From NCBI GenBank assembly GCA_950295325.1, contig OX485803.1, forward strand, positions 41,433,554-41,493,553: DNA of 60,000 bases, read 5' to 3'. A program made the position numbers and the translations under genes. The DNA is from Polytrichum commune. Taxonomy: Eukaryota; Streptophyta; Polytrichopsida; Polytrichales; Polytrichaceae. The notes beneath the pieces are model-generated. The model saw nothing but the letters and a program-made list of their open reading frames with translations. It did no database searches and was not told the DNA's origin. This document shows positions 36,706 through 47,535 of this stretch, in pieces (the first letter of the stretch is position 1; each line of letters starts with the position of its first letter).

Positions 36706-37790
36706 AGAGAGAGCTGACTTTTCAATGCTTTTTGCAAAGCTTGAACTTCCTCTTTTCAGAGGCCTAATCCTTCAATGTCTTCTTCATTGCAATGCAAGGG
36801 TGGGTGGGTGGGAACTTTTTCATAACCCTCATTACCTCAAGTCTAACCTTCTCATCATATCGTTTTAAGGCTAAGTATGCTCAATGCTCATTGCAAATGC
36901 TCATGTCTAATTTGTATGTAAACAATACAAGCATGTGACAATACGATATACTGTACTTCCCTAAGTATTTGTATCATACTTAGGGTTTCAGTGCTTCATA
37001 CATGGTTCCTAAATATCCAAAAACAAATTGTGGCTGACCCCATCATACCTTTGTAGATCTAATTACCCATCTTCATGCATTGTTCCAGCAAGGATGTACC
37101 CTATCTAATATATATATGGAAAACATACCAGGAGATATGCCTAGTAGTATCAACCAAAAGAAATGCATAAAATGTCATATTCACAATACTTCGTAGTATT
37201 GAGAGTGTGAAGGGCCTGCCTCACATGTGCCCATGCAACCAACCAACAAATAATTGAGGATTAGTTACGTACACAAGGTAAATAACAGCAGGACCCAGTT
37301 GTTATCCATGTCACACACATTAAACTTACATTACATGCATAGTAGTATTTCTAATAGTAACACTCATTACAAAATGTCAAATGGGTGTTCAAACCTGTTC
37401 TTTAGCCATGATTGTATCACCACAAGTAGAATGCTCTCCTTGGTGAATAGCCTTAGTATCCTCTACTTCACTTGGCACACGTATCTAGTATCCCAGTAAG
37501 TGTGCTCTAAGTTACCTCACCAAGCCCTTGTGCGAATGGTAAAAAAGAGCCTCTTTTAGGGTTTACGGGTTTATATTGGAGATCTTACCCAAGGTAAGTT
37601 CTGTACAACCCTAATTTTACCACGTGTTAGGGATGTGTTCTACATCCTTAACCCTAGTCTCCTTGTACCATCATCTATGCTTATGAAAACTTAGTCCATA
37701 TATTAACTATATTTTTCATCCATGTGTACATGATAGGTATAAAGTAAAGGAATACAAGTTTAGACTGAACATATGGCTTTAAACAAGAGC
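36706..37790 (-). repeat. Left direct terminal repeat (3' relative to coding strand)
   Basis: A 1,085-bp copy, nearly identical to 41905-42990. It ends at AAACAAGAGC and is followed by a (GA)n tract to about 37816. It contains telomere-like words such as TTTTAGGGTTTACGGGTTT. I searched by eye for the hammerhead-ribozyme core CUGANGA on both strands and did not find it. Confidence 0.93.
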
Positions 37791-38005
37791 AAGATAGGGA
37801 GAGAGAGAGAGAGAGACCCTCCACCAAACCCCTGGTAGGTCATAAGTGTGTAGGAATGGATGCTGGTTATGCATCCACTCCCGGTATGCATGCCAGTCAC
37901 CCTGTTTATTTTCTCTCTTACTCTCCTGCGATTTGTATACATCAGTCACTGGTATACATTTATATATAGACTCCCTTTATGCAATACTGTAAATAGTAGA
38001 CAGAG

Positions 38006-40315
38006 TTACATACCTTGTAGCAGTTGCAGAAGATGGTCTTTATTAAATCGTAACGCAGGAAAATGGTTGTTAGTCAGGAACTTAATCACTATTTGTTGTA
38101 GTTTGGTACTGCGGAAACCATTAGCAGATAGCACTGTGAACAAAGCTCTTATCTCCTGCAGAGCTACGTCCTGGTTGCTGGATAGGTATAGTATGGGTAC
38201 AGTTTGGGAAATTACCACATTGTAAGCCTGTTTAACTGGTCTGTTCGACTTGAATTTTATAAACTGAGAGTAACTGAAGGGTAATTCACGTCGTTTATCG
38301 TACTTCTGCATAATGAATAGACCAGAGTCCTCGTCTGTAACAGTAATTAGCACATTCATAAAATGTGCTTTGATGCCAGACTGTGGATGATTTATGGAAA
38401 ACTGAGACACCTCAGTCTTGATCTCAATAATATCCAATGGATAGATCCATAATGGATTATCTTTGTATCTTGGTTGTGTAGGATTTAGGAACATATTAGC
38501 CTCACCCACGTTAATCCAGCATAAGTCATCGATATACCGAAATGCGTACTTAAATTTAGCTAGGATTGTTGTTTGTCCAAGTCTAGCAAATCTCTGTATA
38601 AACTTAATCTCATATGACATGAGATATAAGTTACACCAAAGAGGCGAACACGAAAAACCCATGGGTATACCGACTACCTGTTTCCATACCTGGTCTCCCA
38701 ATCGTACATAATAGTTAGTTGTCAACCATTTGTGAATTTGCAAGAATTTAGGGATTGGTATTGGGAACCATTCCCCATACTTAGGGCATGTAGATGCCTA
38801 TAGTGCTTTAGTGGTAATTCCTTTGTCGTTAATCCTAACCCAAAGGAGGTGTTCCGATTTAGGATGTTTTCGTTTCATATTGGATACACCAATTTGAGTG
38901 ATAAACTCCATCGCGTCATATAATGTATCCCTACCCGAAATTGGAATAGACTCGAAACATCTAGTTATATCAGCAACGTATATGTTGTTGATACTTTCAG
39001 GAATGTTTAAGGTGAATTCTGTAATTGAATCTATAATCCAATACATTGACGTGTCAATACCAAGGAAATTACTATACCCTTTGACCGTGAGAGTAGCCCA
39101 TTCATTTACCTCATCAAGTAGTGCCATAGTTGATATGGTAAGGAGTGTGGCAATATTTACATATAGGGTCCCAAATGCATTGGAGATCCATCTGTATTTC
39201 TTTTTGTGGACTTTATATATCGCCATTATATAAGGAAGTTCTTCCTCATGTATGGGTAGTTCAGGTAAGAGGGATTTCAATTCCATTTTTACCTTGTTTG
39301 TGACGTCCTCTATAGAGTCCCATACATTGTCATGTCGGCATGGTTCAAAATCCGGACTGTTGAGTCTAAATAAGGCTTGATTTCTTATGTGAGGAATGCA
39401 TATGAAACAAGCATTACTAGTTGCTTTATCTAGTCCCGATATGAATACATGCCTCATTAGCCAAGACAATTCATTTTCCACTGCCTTTTCAGAGAAGATG
39501 TATGGTTTTGAATACCTGAAGCCAAAAAGATTCTCTTTCATGGCTGATAACAATTTGTCTCTTGACTTTGCCCGAACGATCTTAGATGCCATGTCCACGT
39601 CAATAAGTTCGTCCACTTTCAAAAGTTGGCAAACCTGTCCAAACGTATCCATTACCACTTGGACAGTCTCACGCATATTAGTATTTCGTAAAGGTATATG
39701 ATTCAATCCTAAGGTCATCGCTTCCCTTAATCCGTAGTGATGTATTATGGTTGTATCCATGGTGCGTACATGCATCCTTGGATCACCATTGGTATCATCT
39801 ATGGTATCCGGGTCTAAAAACTATATCAGTCTCTTAGAGCTGTTACATATACATTCATATGAGCCAGTCATGTGTGCACCTACATTGAAATCTTTGAACA
39901 CTAGAGCAGGTCTATAGCAAAATCTGGAGACATTAGGCAAAAAATTCCAAGCGAACATAATGTTAAGCAAAAAAGGTATAATATGTGGTATTGACAACTG
40001 AGTGAACACTTCGGAGAATAATTGTTTCATATTCACCCACTCTAATACCCTATTGCAGTAGTTTACGTGTACTATCCCAGTTCGATCCGTATTCTTGTCA
40101 CGTGACACATAACGGCGTCCAAGTGTATTATGTCGTAATGTGCGACATGTCTCTGTGAGTTCAAAATTATAGCAAACTAGCTGTTAGGATGCATCCTAAA
40201 AGTAGTGTAAAACTTGCTTAAGTAAATTCACAGTCCATCTAAATCCCATCCCACAATAGCACACGTCCTCGGAGCGGGGACTGGCCACCTGCTCCCTGTG
40301 TATTTTCGGTAGTTG
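38006..40315 (-). pseudogene. Reverse transcriptase region of the retroelement, interrupted by in-frame UAR stops
   Basis: One continuous minus-strand frame. Motifs in order: a Cys-containing segment YECICNSSKRLI near 39830; DKATSNACFIC at about 39419; YKVHKKKYRWISNA, an RT motif-1/2 equivalent, at about 39210; motif A VADITRCFESIP at about 38970 with the first catalytic Asp; GIPMG...SPLWCNLYL at 38674-38620; and the catalytic YIDD at 38536-38525. C-terminal YDKRRELPF and LQQIVIKFL segments match the same RT family, known as widespread repeated proteins in animals and algae. Stops in frame: TAG 40198-40196, TAA 40186-40184, TAG 39823-39821, TAG 38800-38798, final TAA 38008-38006. There is no frameshift. 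Downstream segments lack good internal starts, so they look like one interrupted gene. The final codons read CAAGGTATGTAA, which also fits a 5' splice site. Confidence 0.8.
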
Positions 40316-41770
40316 CTACCCTGGCTTGGCTGGGTGGCGTCCCATGCGAGCTGTCGCGTGGATGGAAGCTGCGTCCAGTGCCGCGACCCCTAAATCTCCC
40401 ACCTCTGGGAGTAAATCCGCGACCGTTTGGAGACCGACCACGCCCCCCCCCTGTGCACCCTGCGATGAAGGTGAAGTATTGAGGTTGAGTCGCTGTTTCT
40501 TGAACGGCGATGGTGCAGGGCTCGGTGATCCAGGGTGTAGCAGAGAAAATTTTGGCCCTTTCAGGAGTCGTTTGATTTTGATAGCCAGTGGAGCATCACT
40601 TAGGTCAGGTAGAAGTTTTTGGTTAGAATTTTTGGCGAGTTGTGTTGCCGCTGTCACCATGTGTTCTCTCCCAATGTGGAACACTATTGCAGCCTTTACC
40701 ACGATTTTTGCTGCGCTGCTGAGCCACAACATGAAAGCAGCAAATTTGGTGTTATTGGTTGGTTGATTCGGGAAGAACATGTCCAGCTTGTTAACCATTG
40801 TCCAAATGGCATGGTCAAACCACACTATGGATCCTTTGCATCCACTAATAGCTCTTGGATTGCATAGGCATCTCATATAGGGTCTTTGAACATTCCAGAG
40901 CTCCGCTAGGTGAGACTTTTTTCTGTTATAGCCCGTGGGTAGATCCTGTTTAGTATGCAGCTTCACTTCTGTAGTCGTGCATTTAGAATGCTCGAACATG
41001 TTAAGAGAGAAGGCCGGCAGTAGGTCCACTGGGGCACGTAGCACGCCAATGTTGTTAAGAGCTTGCTGTTTGCATTGTTATATCTCCGAATCCGAGAGAC
41101 CAGCCCAGGTTTTCCACATGACAATCGAAATCGGTGCTATCAGGTTCGTATTCCCGATCGCCCACATCCGATGCTGGTGGTCGGCGACAAGGAGCTCCAC
41201 ACAACGCGGCGGTTTGACTGGTACCAAGGGTCCTCTAGTGTTGACCATGGTCTGCTTGTCTTTCTCCGCCTGTGAAGAGTTTATGTCTTCAGTGAAATCT
41301 TCCAGAGCCACCATCTCCATGGTGGAGATCTTCAGCTTCGCCAACAATGGGTGAACGGTGCTGTTAGCTCCGGTGCCATCGCTGGTTGCTACTGCCGTGT
41401 GTGACGAGTTCGCCTCCAGTGCATCGTTATTGGCCAGTTTGAGGGTTTCCTCAATCATCGAGCATAACCCGAATGATTTTGTAGCCTCGATTTCATCCTG
41501 TATCAGTAAATCACCCAGTCTGGTCTGTGCAAACTTGATGTTGGCCAAGGTTTTGGTTGGATCTGTGGTTGCTGTAATAAACAATGATGTCCACAATGCC
41601 AGGTCAAGTGAATCCAGGAGAAGTGGTGTATGCCCACCTTCTTCTTCGTCGTTTGTAAGTGTTGCAGTGTCATTGTCTTGTACGAATCTGTGCAGTTCGG
41701 ATAAATCTATGGCAGATATAGTGGTTTGCACTGCAGGTATGGGTGCTGGTAGCGGTGGGCCGTATCCCAT
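40316..41770 (-). pseudogene. N-terminal (gag-position) region of the retroelement ORF
   Basis: It starts at ATG 41770, shortly after an in-frame TGA, and runs in the same frame as the reverse transcriptase. It is interrupted by TAA at 41080-41078 and ends at TAG 40318-40316. The protein is rich in Ala, Leu, Thr and Ser, with a proline/serine-rich basic stretch PGSPSPAPSPFKKQRL near the end that could be a nuclear-localisation or nucleic-acid-binding segment. I recognise no domain (no CCHC knuckle, no protease). Its position suggests a structural or RNA-binding role. It is more GC-rich than the flanking DNA, consistent with recent arrival. Confidence 0.6.
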
Positions 41771-41904
41771 TGCTACAAGTTCACTGTTCCATGCCGGTCC
41801 CTTGTTATGGTTCTGCGACGTTAGTCAGCCACAGAACATGTAAAGCAATTTCAGAAGATTATGAAGGACTAGGTAGTGGTTTCCACACCACTAAAGGATA
41901 ATCC

Positions 41905-42987
41905 AGAGAGAGCTGACTTTTCAATGCTTTTTGCAAAGCTTGAACTTCCTCTTTTCAGAGGCCTAATCCTTCAATGTCTTCTTCATTGCAATGCAAGGGT
42001 GGGTGGGTGGGAACTTTTTCATAACCCTCATTACCTCAAGTCTAACCTTCTCATCATATCGTTTTAAGGCTAAGTATGCTCAATGCTCATTGCAAATGCT
42101 CATGTCTAATTTGTATGTAAACAATACAAGCATGTGACAATACGATATACTGTACTTCCCTAAGTATTTGTATCATACTTAGGGTTTCAGTGCTTCATAC
42201 ATGGTTCCTAAATATCCAAAAACAAATTGTGGCTGACCCCATCATACCTTTGTAGATCTAATTACCCATCTTCATGCATTGTTCCAGCAAGGATGTACCC
42301 TATCTAATATATATATGGAAAACATACCAGGAGATATGCCTAGTAGTATCAACCAAAAGAAATGCATAAAATGTCATATTCACAATACTTCGTAGTATTG
42401 AGAGTGTGAAGGGCCTGCCTCACCTGTGCCCATGCAACCAACCAACAAATAATTGAGGATTAGTTACGTACACGAGGTAAATAACAGCAGGACCCAGTTG
42501 TTATCCATGTCACACACATTAAACTTACATTACATGCATAGTAGTATTTTTAATAGTAACACTCATTACAAAATGTCAAATGGGTGTTCAAACCTGTTCT
42601 TTAGCCATGATTGTATCACCACAAGTAGAATGCTCTCCTTGGTGAATAGCCTTAGTATCCTCTACTTCACTTGGCACACGTATCTAGTATCCCAGTAAGT
42701 GTGCTCTAAGTCACCTCACCAAGCCCTTGTGCGAATGGTAAAAAAGAGCCTCTTTTAGGGTTTACGGGTTTATATTGGAGATCTTACCCAAGGTAAGTTC
42801 TGTACAACCCTAATTTTACCACGTGTTAGGGATGTGTTCTACATCCTTAACCCTAGTCTCCTTGTACCATTCATCTATGCTTATGAAAACTTAGTCCATA
42901 TATTAACTATATTTTTCATCCATGTGTACATGATAGGTATAAAGTAAAGGAATACAAGTTTAGACTGAACATATGGCTTTAAACAAG

Positions 42988-42990
<3 letters not shown>
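41905..42990 (-). repeat. Right direct terminal repeat (5' relative to coding strand)
   Basis: A 1,086-bp copy matching 36706-37790. Differences seen include A/C in CACATGTGCC versus CACCTGTGCC, A/G in CACAAGG versus CACGAGG, C/T in TATTTCTAATAG versus TATTTTTAATAG, T/C in AAGTTACC versus AAGTCACC, and one inserted T in ACCATTCATC. It is followed by (GA)n to 43018. The coding frame begins about 135 bp inside it. Confidence 0.93.
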
Positions 42991-43020
<30 letters not shown>

Positions 43021-43021
<1 letters not shown>

Positions 43022-43962
43022 TTCTTGCTTACATCCATGCTTACTGTTTAGCTTAGTCTTTGTGCAATACATCCTCTTATCAAGAGGCCATACCATTCCT
43101 TTACATATCCATGTACCTTTGAAAACCTGGGTGGGTGGGTGGGATCATTTCCCATGGCTACTCCCTTGCATACCAAACCACTTACCATGGTCATTGTCAT
43201 TTCTTGGTAAATCTCTAAGAATGTAAACCACCATAAGTAAACCACTTACTAAGGTTTTACCTTTGTACCCTTAATGTAAAGTAATGTCCTTCATATCCAA
43301 AGTATGTCAACCTCTAGTACAAGCCTTGTCTACTACTACTTCAAAGGTCCTATCATTACTTAATATACTGCCTAACATTCCTCATGATTAAAGAATGTCT
43401 AAGCCTTATTTACACACTATTTTTTGACAAAAGTTGGTATGCAAAACCTAAAGATGTTGTCAAGTTTGTGAAGGGTTTGCCTCACTTGTGCCCATGCCAC
43501 CAACCAAATCCAAAGAGAGGGTTAGTAACGTACACGAGGTGAATAACAACAAAACCCAATTGTTATCTATGTCACACAATAATGTACAGCATGAACATAC
43601 GTTTGCAACCAAGAATACACATACTTTAATGGAGTACTCTACATGTTCCTTAGCCATTTGAACCTTGTGCATCCGAGGTTAGAGTTGAATTACATACACC
43701 TCCCAAAACACCCAGACTGCACCACTTATGCTAAGCTCAAGAGTTACTTAGGGTAAATAGCCTCCGCGGTTTAGCCTTTGAAAGGAGGTCCTTGTGATCT
43801 CACATTCTTAATATAGAATTAGGTAGTCCTTCATGGCCATAGATGCAGATGCTCTGATTTATGGTGGAAATTCGTTAGTTAAGACTACCCTAACCCTAAA
43901 GTAACTTTACCTTGGGTTTAGCATAAGTAACTAGTTTAGTTCATTTATGGTTAGGACAATAC

Positions 43963-43999
<37 letters not shown>
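43021..43999 (-). repeat. Third, diverged tandem terminal repeat
   Basis: This follows the right repeat directly across a (GA)n tract and follows its layout from end to end. ACTTTTC and AGAGGCC...TA lie near the start, then a GGGTGGGTGGGTGGGA block, then the GTGAAGGG-x-x-TGCCTCAC...GTGCCCATGC block, GTACACGAGGT-AATAACA, and TGTTATC-ATGTCACACA. It ends in another (GA)n tract at 43968-43999. Identity is roughly 70-75% by eye in the best blocks. It is therefore an older copy beside which the young element sits. Confidence 0.78.
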
Positions 44000-44002
<3 letters not shown>

Positions 44003-44034
44003 CAACTTGGATCCATGAGAAAGGAGACCAACAT

Positions 44035-45035
44035 GTGAGGCTTCACAATAGCGTAGTTCATACCACTAGCACATTACATAATATGAATGATTTTTCATAC
44101 GTCTTGAGTGAATTTTGGAACACACTCTTCAAGATGTGTGAAGCCATAATTAAAGTAAGCACGCTTGATCATCATGAGGTAGATGGTCAAACAAAATGCA
44201 CAAATAGAACCATTGAAGACATGCTTCAAATGTATGTTGGTATGAGAGAACAACCTAATGACAAATGTTTTTTAATGTAAAATTGCATACAATCAAACAT
44301 TGCATAGTAATATTGGTTGTAGTCCATTTTAACATGGTATTCGTGAAACCATCACATAAGGGGGGAAGAAATCCGTTTACATAATGAATGTTATGCTCTT
44401 TATTGCTATTTAAAACACTTTGATGGAAATCAAACATAACATTCATGATATAAAAAAGATTTCTTCTTTACTTTATGAACTTATACCATATGTGCCTATA
44501 CAACATCAATTACACTTTTTCCAAAGTTGAAGTGCACTCCACAAGATTAGAAACTAAGTTGGCCTTGAAAAAAAAGGTCACATGTGAATGTGACATTTTC
44601 ACAAATACTATGTTCTATTTGCTTTATATGGACATGAAGGTAAGACCCAAATGACCCCTATCATAAGAATTGAAAGTGTCAATCAAATGGTTTGAGAAAT
44701 AAATGAAGTCATTGAGTAGGTGAAATTGAATATGAAGAGTGTTCAAGGTATAACCGAACACTATGATGATAAGAAAGTAAATTTCTAAGAATTTGAGAAA
44801 GCTAATAATTTGTTCTTCAAAGTCATGCCTCAAAGATCTAGATTGAAACTAGGAAAATTAAAGACATTATCTCCCGTATTTTGTGGTTCATTTGAAGTCG
44901 TTAAGAGAATTGGACCAATTGCTTATGAGTGAAAATTGTTGGATGATTGGAAGATAAATATTATTTTTCACATGAGCTTATTGAGGACCTTGCATGTATT
45001 AGATCCTAACCATATATTTATTGAATTTCATATAC
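44035..45035 (+). pseudogene. Decayed Ty3/gypsy integrase fragment
   Basis: The plus-strand frame from 44035 reads FWNTLFKMCEAIIKVSTLDH, then HEVDGQT, then NRTIEDMLQMYV, the integrase core pattern around the catalytic Glu region (usual form HPQTDGQTER-N-x-x-ED-LR). A shifted frame at about 44284-44325 reads AYNQTLHSNIGCSPF, the usual AYN...H-x-x-x-G-x-SPF motif. About 44600 reads LYGHEGK. About 44840-45010 reads LGKLKTLSPVFCGSFEV, then RIGPIAYE and a stop, then DDWKINIIFHMSLL, the C-terminal GPF/Y-like region that precedes a chromodomain. A ~280-bp AT-rich insertion with inverted arms (AATGAATGTTATG / CATAACATTCAT) separates SPF from LYG. Stops and frameshifts make it dead. Confidence 0.75.
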
Positions 45036-45677
45036 TAGCTCTTGAGGGAGAATTATTAAGAGAACATGAGAAGATAGTGTAGATGAATATGCAACATCTA
45101 TGGAACAATTCTCTCTAGAGACTCACCCACTATCTTTTCAGGTTCCCCTAACAAATATCCTTCATGAACAACCTCAAGCATGTCATGATTAGGATCCAAC
45201 ACATGTTTTTGTAATAAGCTCACACACAAAAAAATTATGTATCTTCCCATTCATCTTGCAATTTTAGCTCATAAGCAATTGGTCAACTTCTCTCAACAAA
45301 AAATTTCACGTTTCTCTTTTACACAAAAATAATTCGATCATGAATGCACATGAGACATTAGTGTTGTGAACCTCTAACTTCGTACATTGCAAAAGCTTTA
45401 CAACTTAACAACAATAATGTGATCGATTGTAAGCTCAAACCACCTGACCGTGGGAGGGAGACAAAAGATCCTCTCTTCTCCCCTGAGCTTTCTCTTATGC
45501 CAAAGGCACTACTTTTACTCTCAATACAGTAGAAGTATTATATCCATAGCTCTACTTCTAGTTCTATTACAAACCTTCTATCTCTGGGTTCTTCTAGAAA
45601 CATCTTCCATCTTTTGGCCCAATCACATTCTTCTAGCTTGAACCATCTAATTCTAGCTCAATCCATCTATTCATCAA
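45036..45677. other. Intergenic DNA beside the Ty3/gypsy relic
   Basis: AT-rich sequence with no recognisable gene; it may be further decayed retroelement. Confidence 0.45.
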
Positions 45678-45866
45678 GAGTTATCTAACTCCAATGAATA
45701 ACATCCGTCCGCTCGGAGTTGTCTAACTCCGATTCATATCTATCATTTGGAGTTGTTTAACTCCAACATACAAATCTTCCAGATGAAGGTGTCTAACTCC
45801 CATGCACAATCCATGCATGGGTTCTCTGGCCCTTGTGAATAATTCATCGTTAGGTAGTCTGACTCC
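45678..45866. repeat. Array of short palindromic GGAGTT-GTCT-AACTCC units
   Basis: Five occurrences of a 15-16 bp inverted-repeat word (best form GGAGTTGTCTAACTCC) at 45678, 45715, 45749, about 45785 and about 45851. The first four are 34-37 bp apart. The spacers differ in sequence. The last two are degenerate. It is not a CRISPR array (eukaryotic, short, imperfect). Confidence 0.6.
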
Positions 45867-46943
45867 AAACACCATATGCTCACATGCTAAGTACAACAAA
45901 GTATCGTTAATCATCATTTTCCCATAATCAATGAATAAATCGCATGATCAATGTACATCATAACCTACTTGCGTTACAAAAGCGAGAAAATCCACATCCT
46001 AAACTTTAAAAAATGTCATGTTGCTTGACAAACAAATGTTTGTCCGCTTTAATTGTGCATTATGATATATTTGATTAGCAAACTAGCAATTCATATATCA
46101 ATCCAACTTCAAGTTGAGTGTTTCTCATGGCCTTGCATCCAATGTTTCCCTTTAAACCGAAGGACCAATATTTATTGATTACGTACAATGGATAATAAAA
46201 CTCTCAAGGTCATCCTCATTTCAGTTGGAATGTTTATGGCAGTATTGTAGGATTCTACTTATTGAATTTAATATGATCACAACACTCTACGTTAGCGTTG
46301 TATTTTTTATTCTAGAGGTCCAAGAAGGAGCCTGGATCGTCCCGCGATGTGAAGTTCGTATTCCAATATTCGTTAGTACGTGTGGCAGGGCTCAGGTTCT
46401 ATCATTGAGTTTGATTATACTACTCCTATATGGTAATATGAAACAATTAACGAAGTTGTGCATGTTTATATTCGCCCTACTAGCCTAAATTGACTATAGT
46501 GGTGAATTCATAATAAAAACAAACATCAAAAAACTCCTCAAAATTTGCCGAGTATTTTGAAATGCGTATTTTTAAACAACTTAAATATAGATGCACCCCT
46601 ACTCTACACATCTCCAAACCTGCATCTCACATATTTTTCCCATGCACAACTACAATGAGAAGGCTTTCCGATGTTCATTTATGTATATGGGCTTGAAGGA
46701 CTACATGTACCATGGATGGTGACACCGAGGTATAGTTGTTAATCCACCTAGGTGCCTAATAAGTACCAACATTCTTGTTGACTAGGTGTTTTATCACCTA
46801 ATCATTCACTTTGCTTGATGTAATCATAGGACAAGGAGACAAGGCCAATCAATATATAGGACCAATGTCTTCCACATGTTTGGCTTTTTAGCTTGCCGGA
46901 TTTTTAAATCAATCTTATTTCATTCATCTAAGTTGAGAACTTA
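45867..46943. other. Gene-free interval
   Basis: AT-rich DNA with no supported feature. Confidence 0.5.
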
Positions 46944-47532
46944 GGGTTGGTTTACACCATGGACCATGAAGTCGGACCGTGGAAGATGGTATTTTTCCAA
47001 GGACCGACTTGATGGTCCAACTTCCATGGTCTGATTTTTTTTAAAGTCAATTTACAAAGTCTTTGGGCTCCTCATCACTAGGTGTAAACCGAATGTGGAT
47101 CAAGAGGAATGATTGTGCATCAAAAAGTGAATGTGTCGATTCTTTTTATGTATGTTCGAAAAGGGCAGTTTTGAATTTTTTTTCTTCCCTTTCAAGTTTG
47201 ACCATTCTCTTGTCTTCTCTTGTCTTCATCTTCTCTTCCCCCAAAAGAACTTCAATTTAAATACTATTATAACAACATTTCTCTAGCATGGGCCCTTGCT
47301 TTTTTTCTACTAGAGCATGTGTTTTGTCTCTCCCACTACAAAACCCGTTGGACCATATCAATGGATAGTGTAGGCCTTAAACTATGTCTTTTGGAGACCT
47401 CGAACTCCATGATCACTCTGACATTTTTTTTCCTTGGTGTAAACCAAAGTGGTCCCGGGACGAGTTCAACAACCAATCACAAATTTTATAGATCCTCGGG
47501 ACGACTTCATGGTCCATGGTGTAAACATCCCC
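46944..47532. mobile_element. PIF/Harbinger-like MITE (589 bp)
   Basis: The left end is GGGTTGGTTTACACCATGG, then ACCATGAAGTCGG. The reverse complement of the right end is GGGGATGTTTACACCATGG, then ACCATGAAGTCGT. That is about 32 bp of inverted repeat with few mismatches. A perfect TTA duplication flanks it (46941-46943, 47533-47535). No coding content. A further end-like word (GTGTAAACCGGCCCTAA) at about 47983-47999 suggests another related, truncated element next to it. Confidence 0.8.
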
Positions 47533-47535
47533 TTA

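Larger units (their letters stand above)
36706..42990 (-). mobile_element. Retroelement with 1.09-kb direct terminal repeats and a GIPMG/YIDD reverse transcriptase
   Basis: The element is bounded by direct repeats 36706-37790 and 41905-42990. By eye these differ by about four substitutions and one single-base indel (about 99.5% identical), so the insertion is young. The 4.1-kb interior codes on the minus strand, so the right repeat is the upstream one. The repeats lack TG...CA ends, start at a GAGAGAGCTGAC junction and end at AAACAAGAGC followed by (GA)n. No aspartic protease, DDE integrase, tyrosine recombinase or GIY-YIG endonuclease is visible. The tandem, microsatellite-bounded repeats recall the pseudo-LTRs of Penelope-like elements, but the lineage is an inference. 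A third, diverged repeat follows in tandem at 43021-43999. Confidence 0.8.

Noticed and set aside
36706-37790. Hammerhead ribozyme in the terminal repeats, as found in Penelope pseudo-LTRs
   Set aside because: The CUGANGA core was not found by eye on either strand. A covariance-model search would be decisive.
40184-40320. An intron that would remove three of the six stops
   Set aside because: A GT donor at 40319 with the CTAACAG acceptor near 40182 joins to give a new TAG, so it does not restore the frame. Other splice choices remain possible.
45678-45866. CRISPR array
   Set aside because: The host is a plant nucleus, there are only five short degenerate palindromes, spacing is irregular and no cas genes exist.
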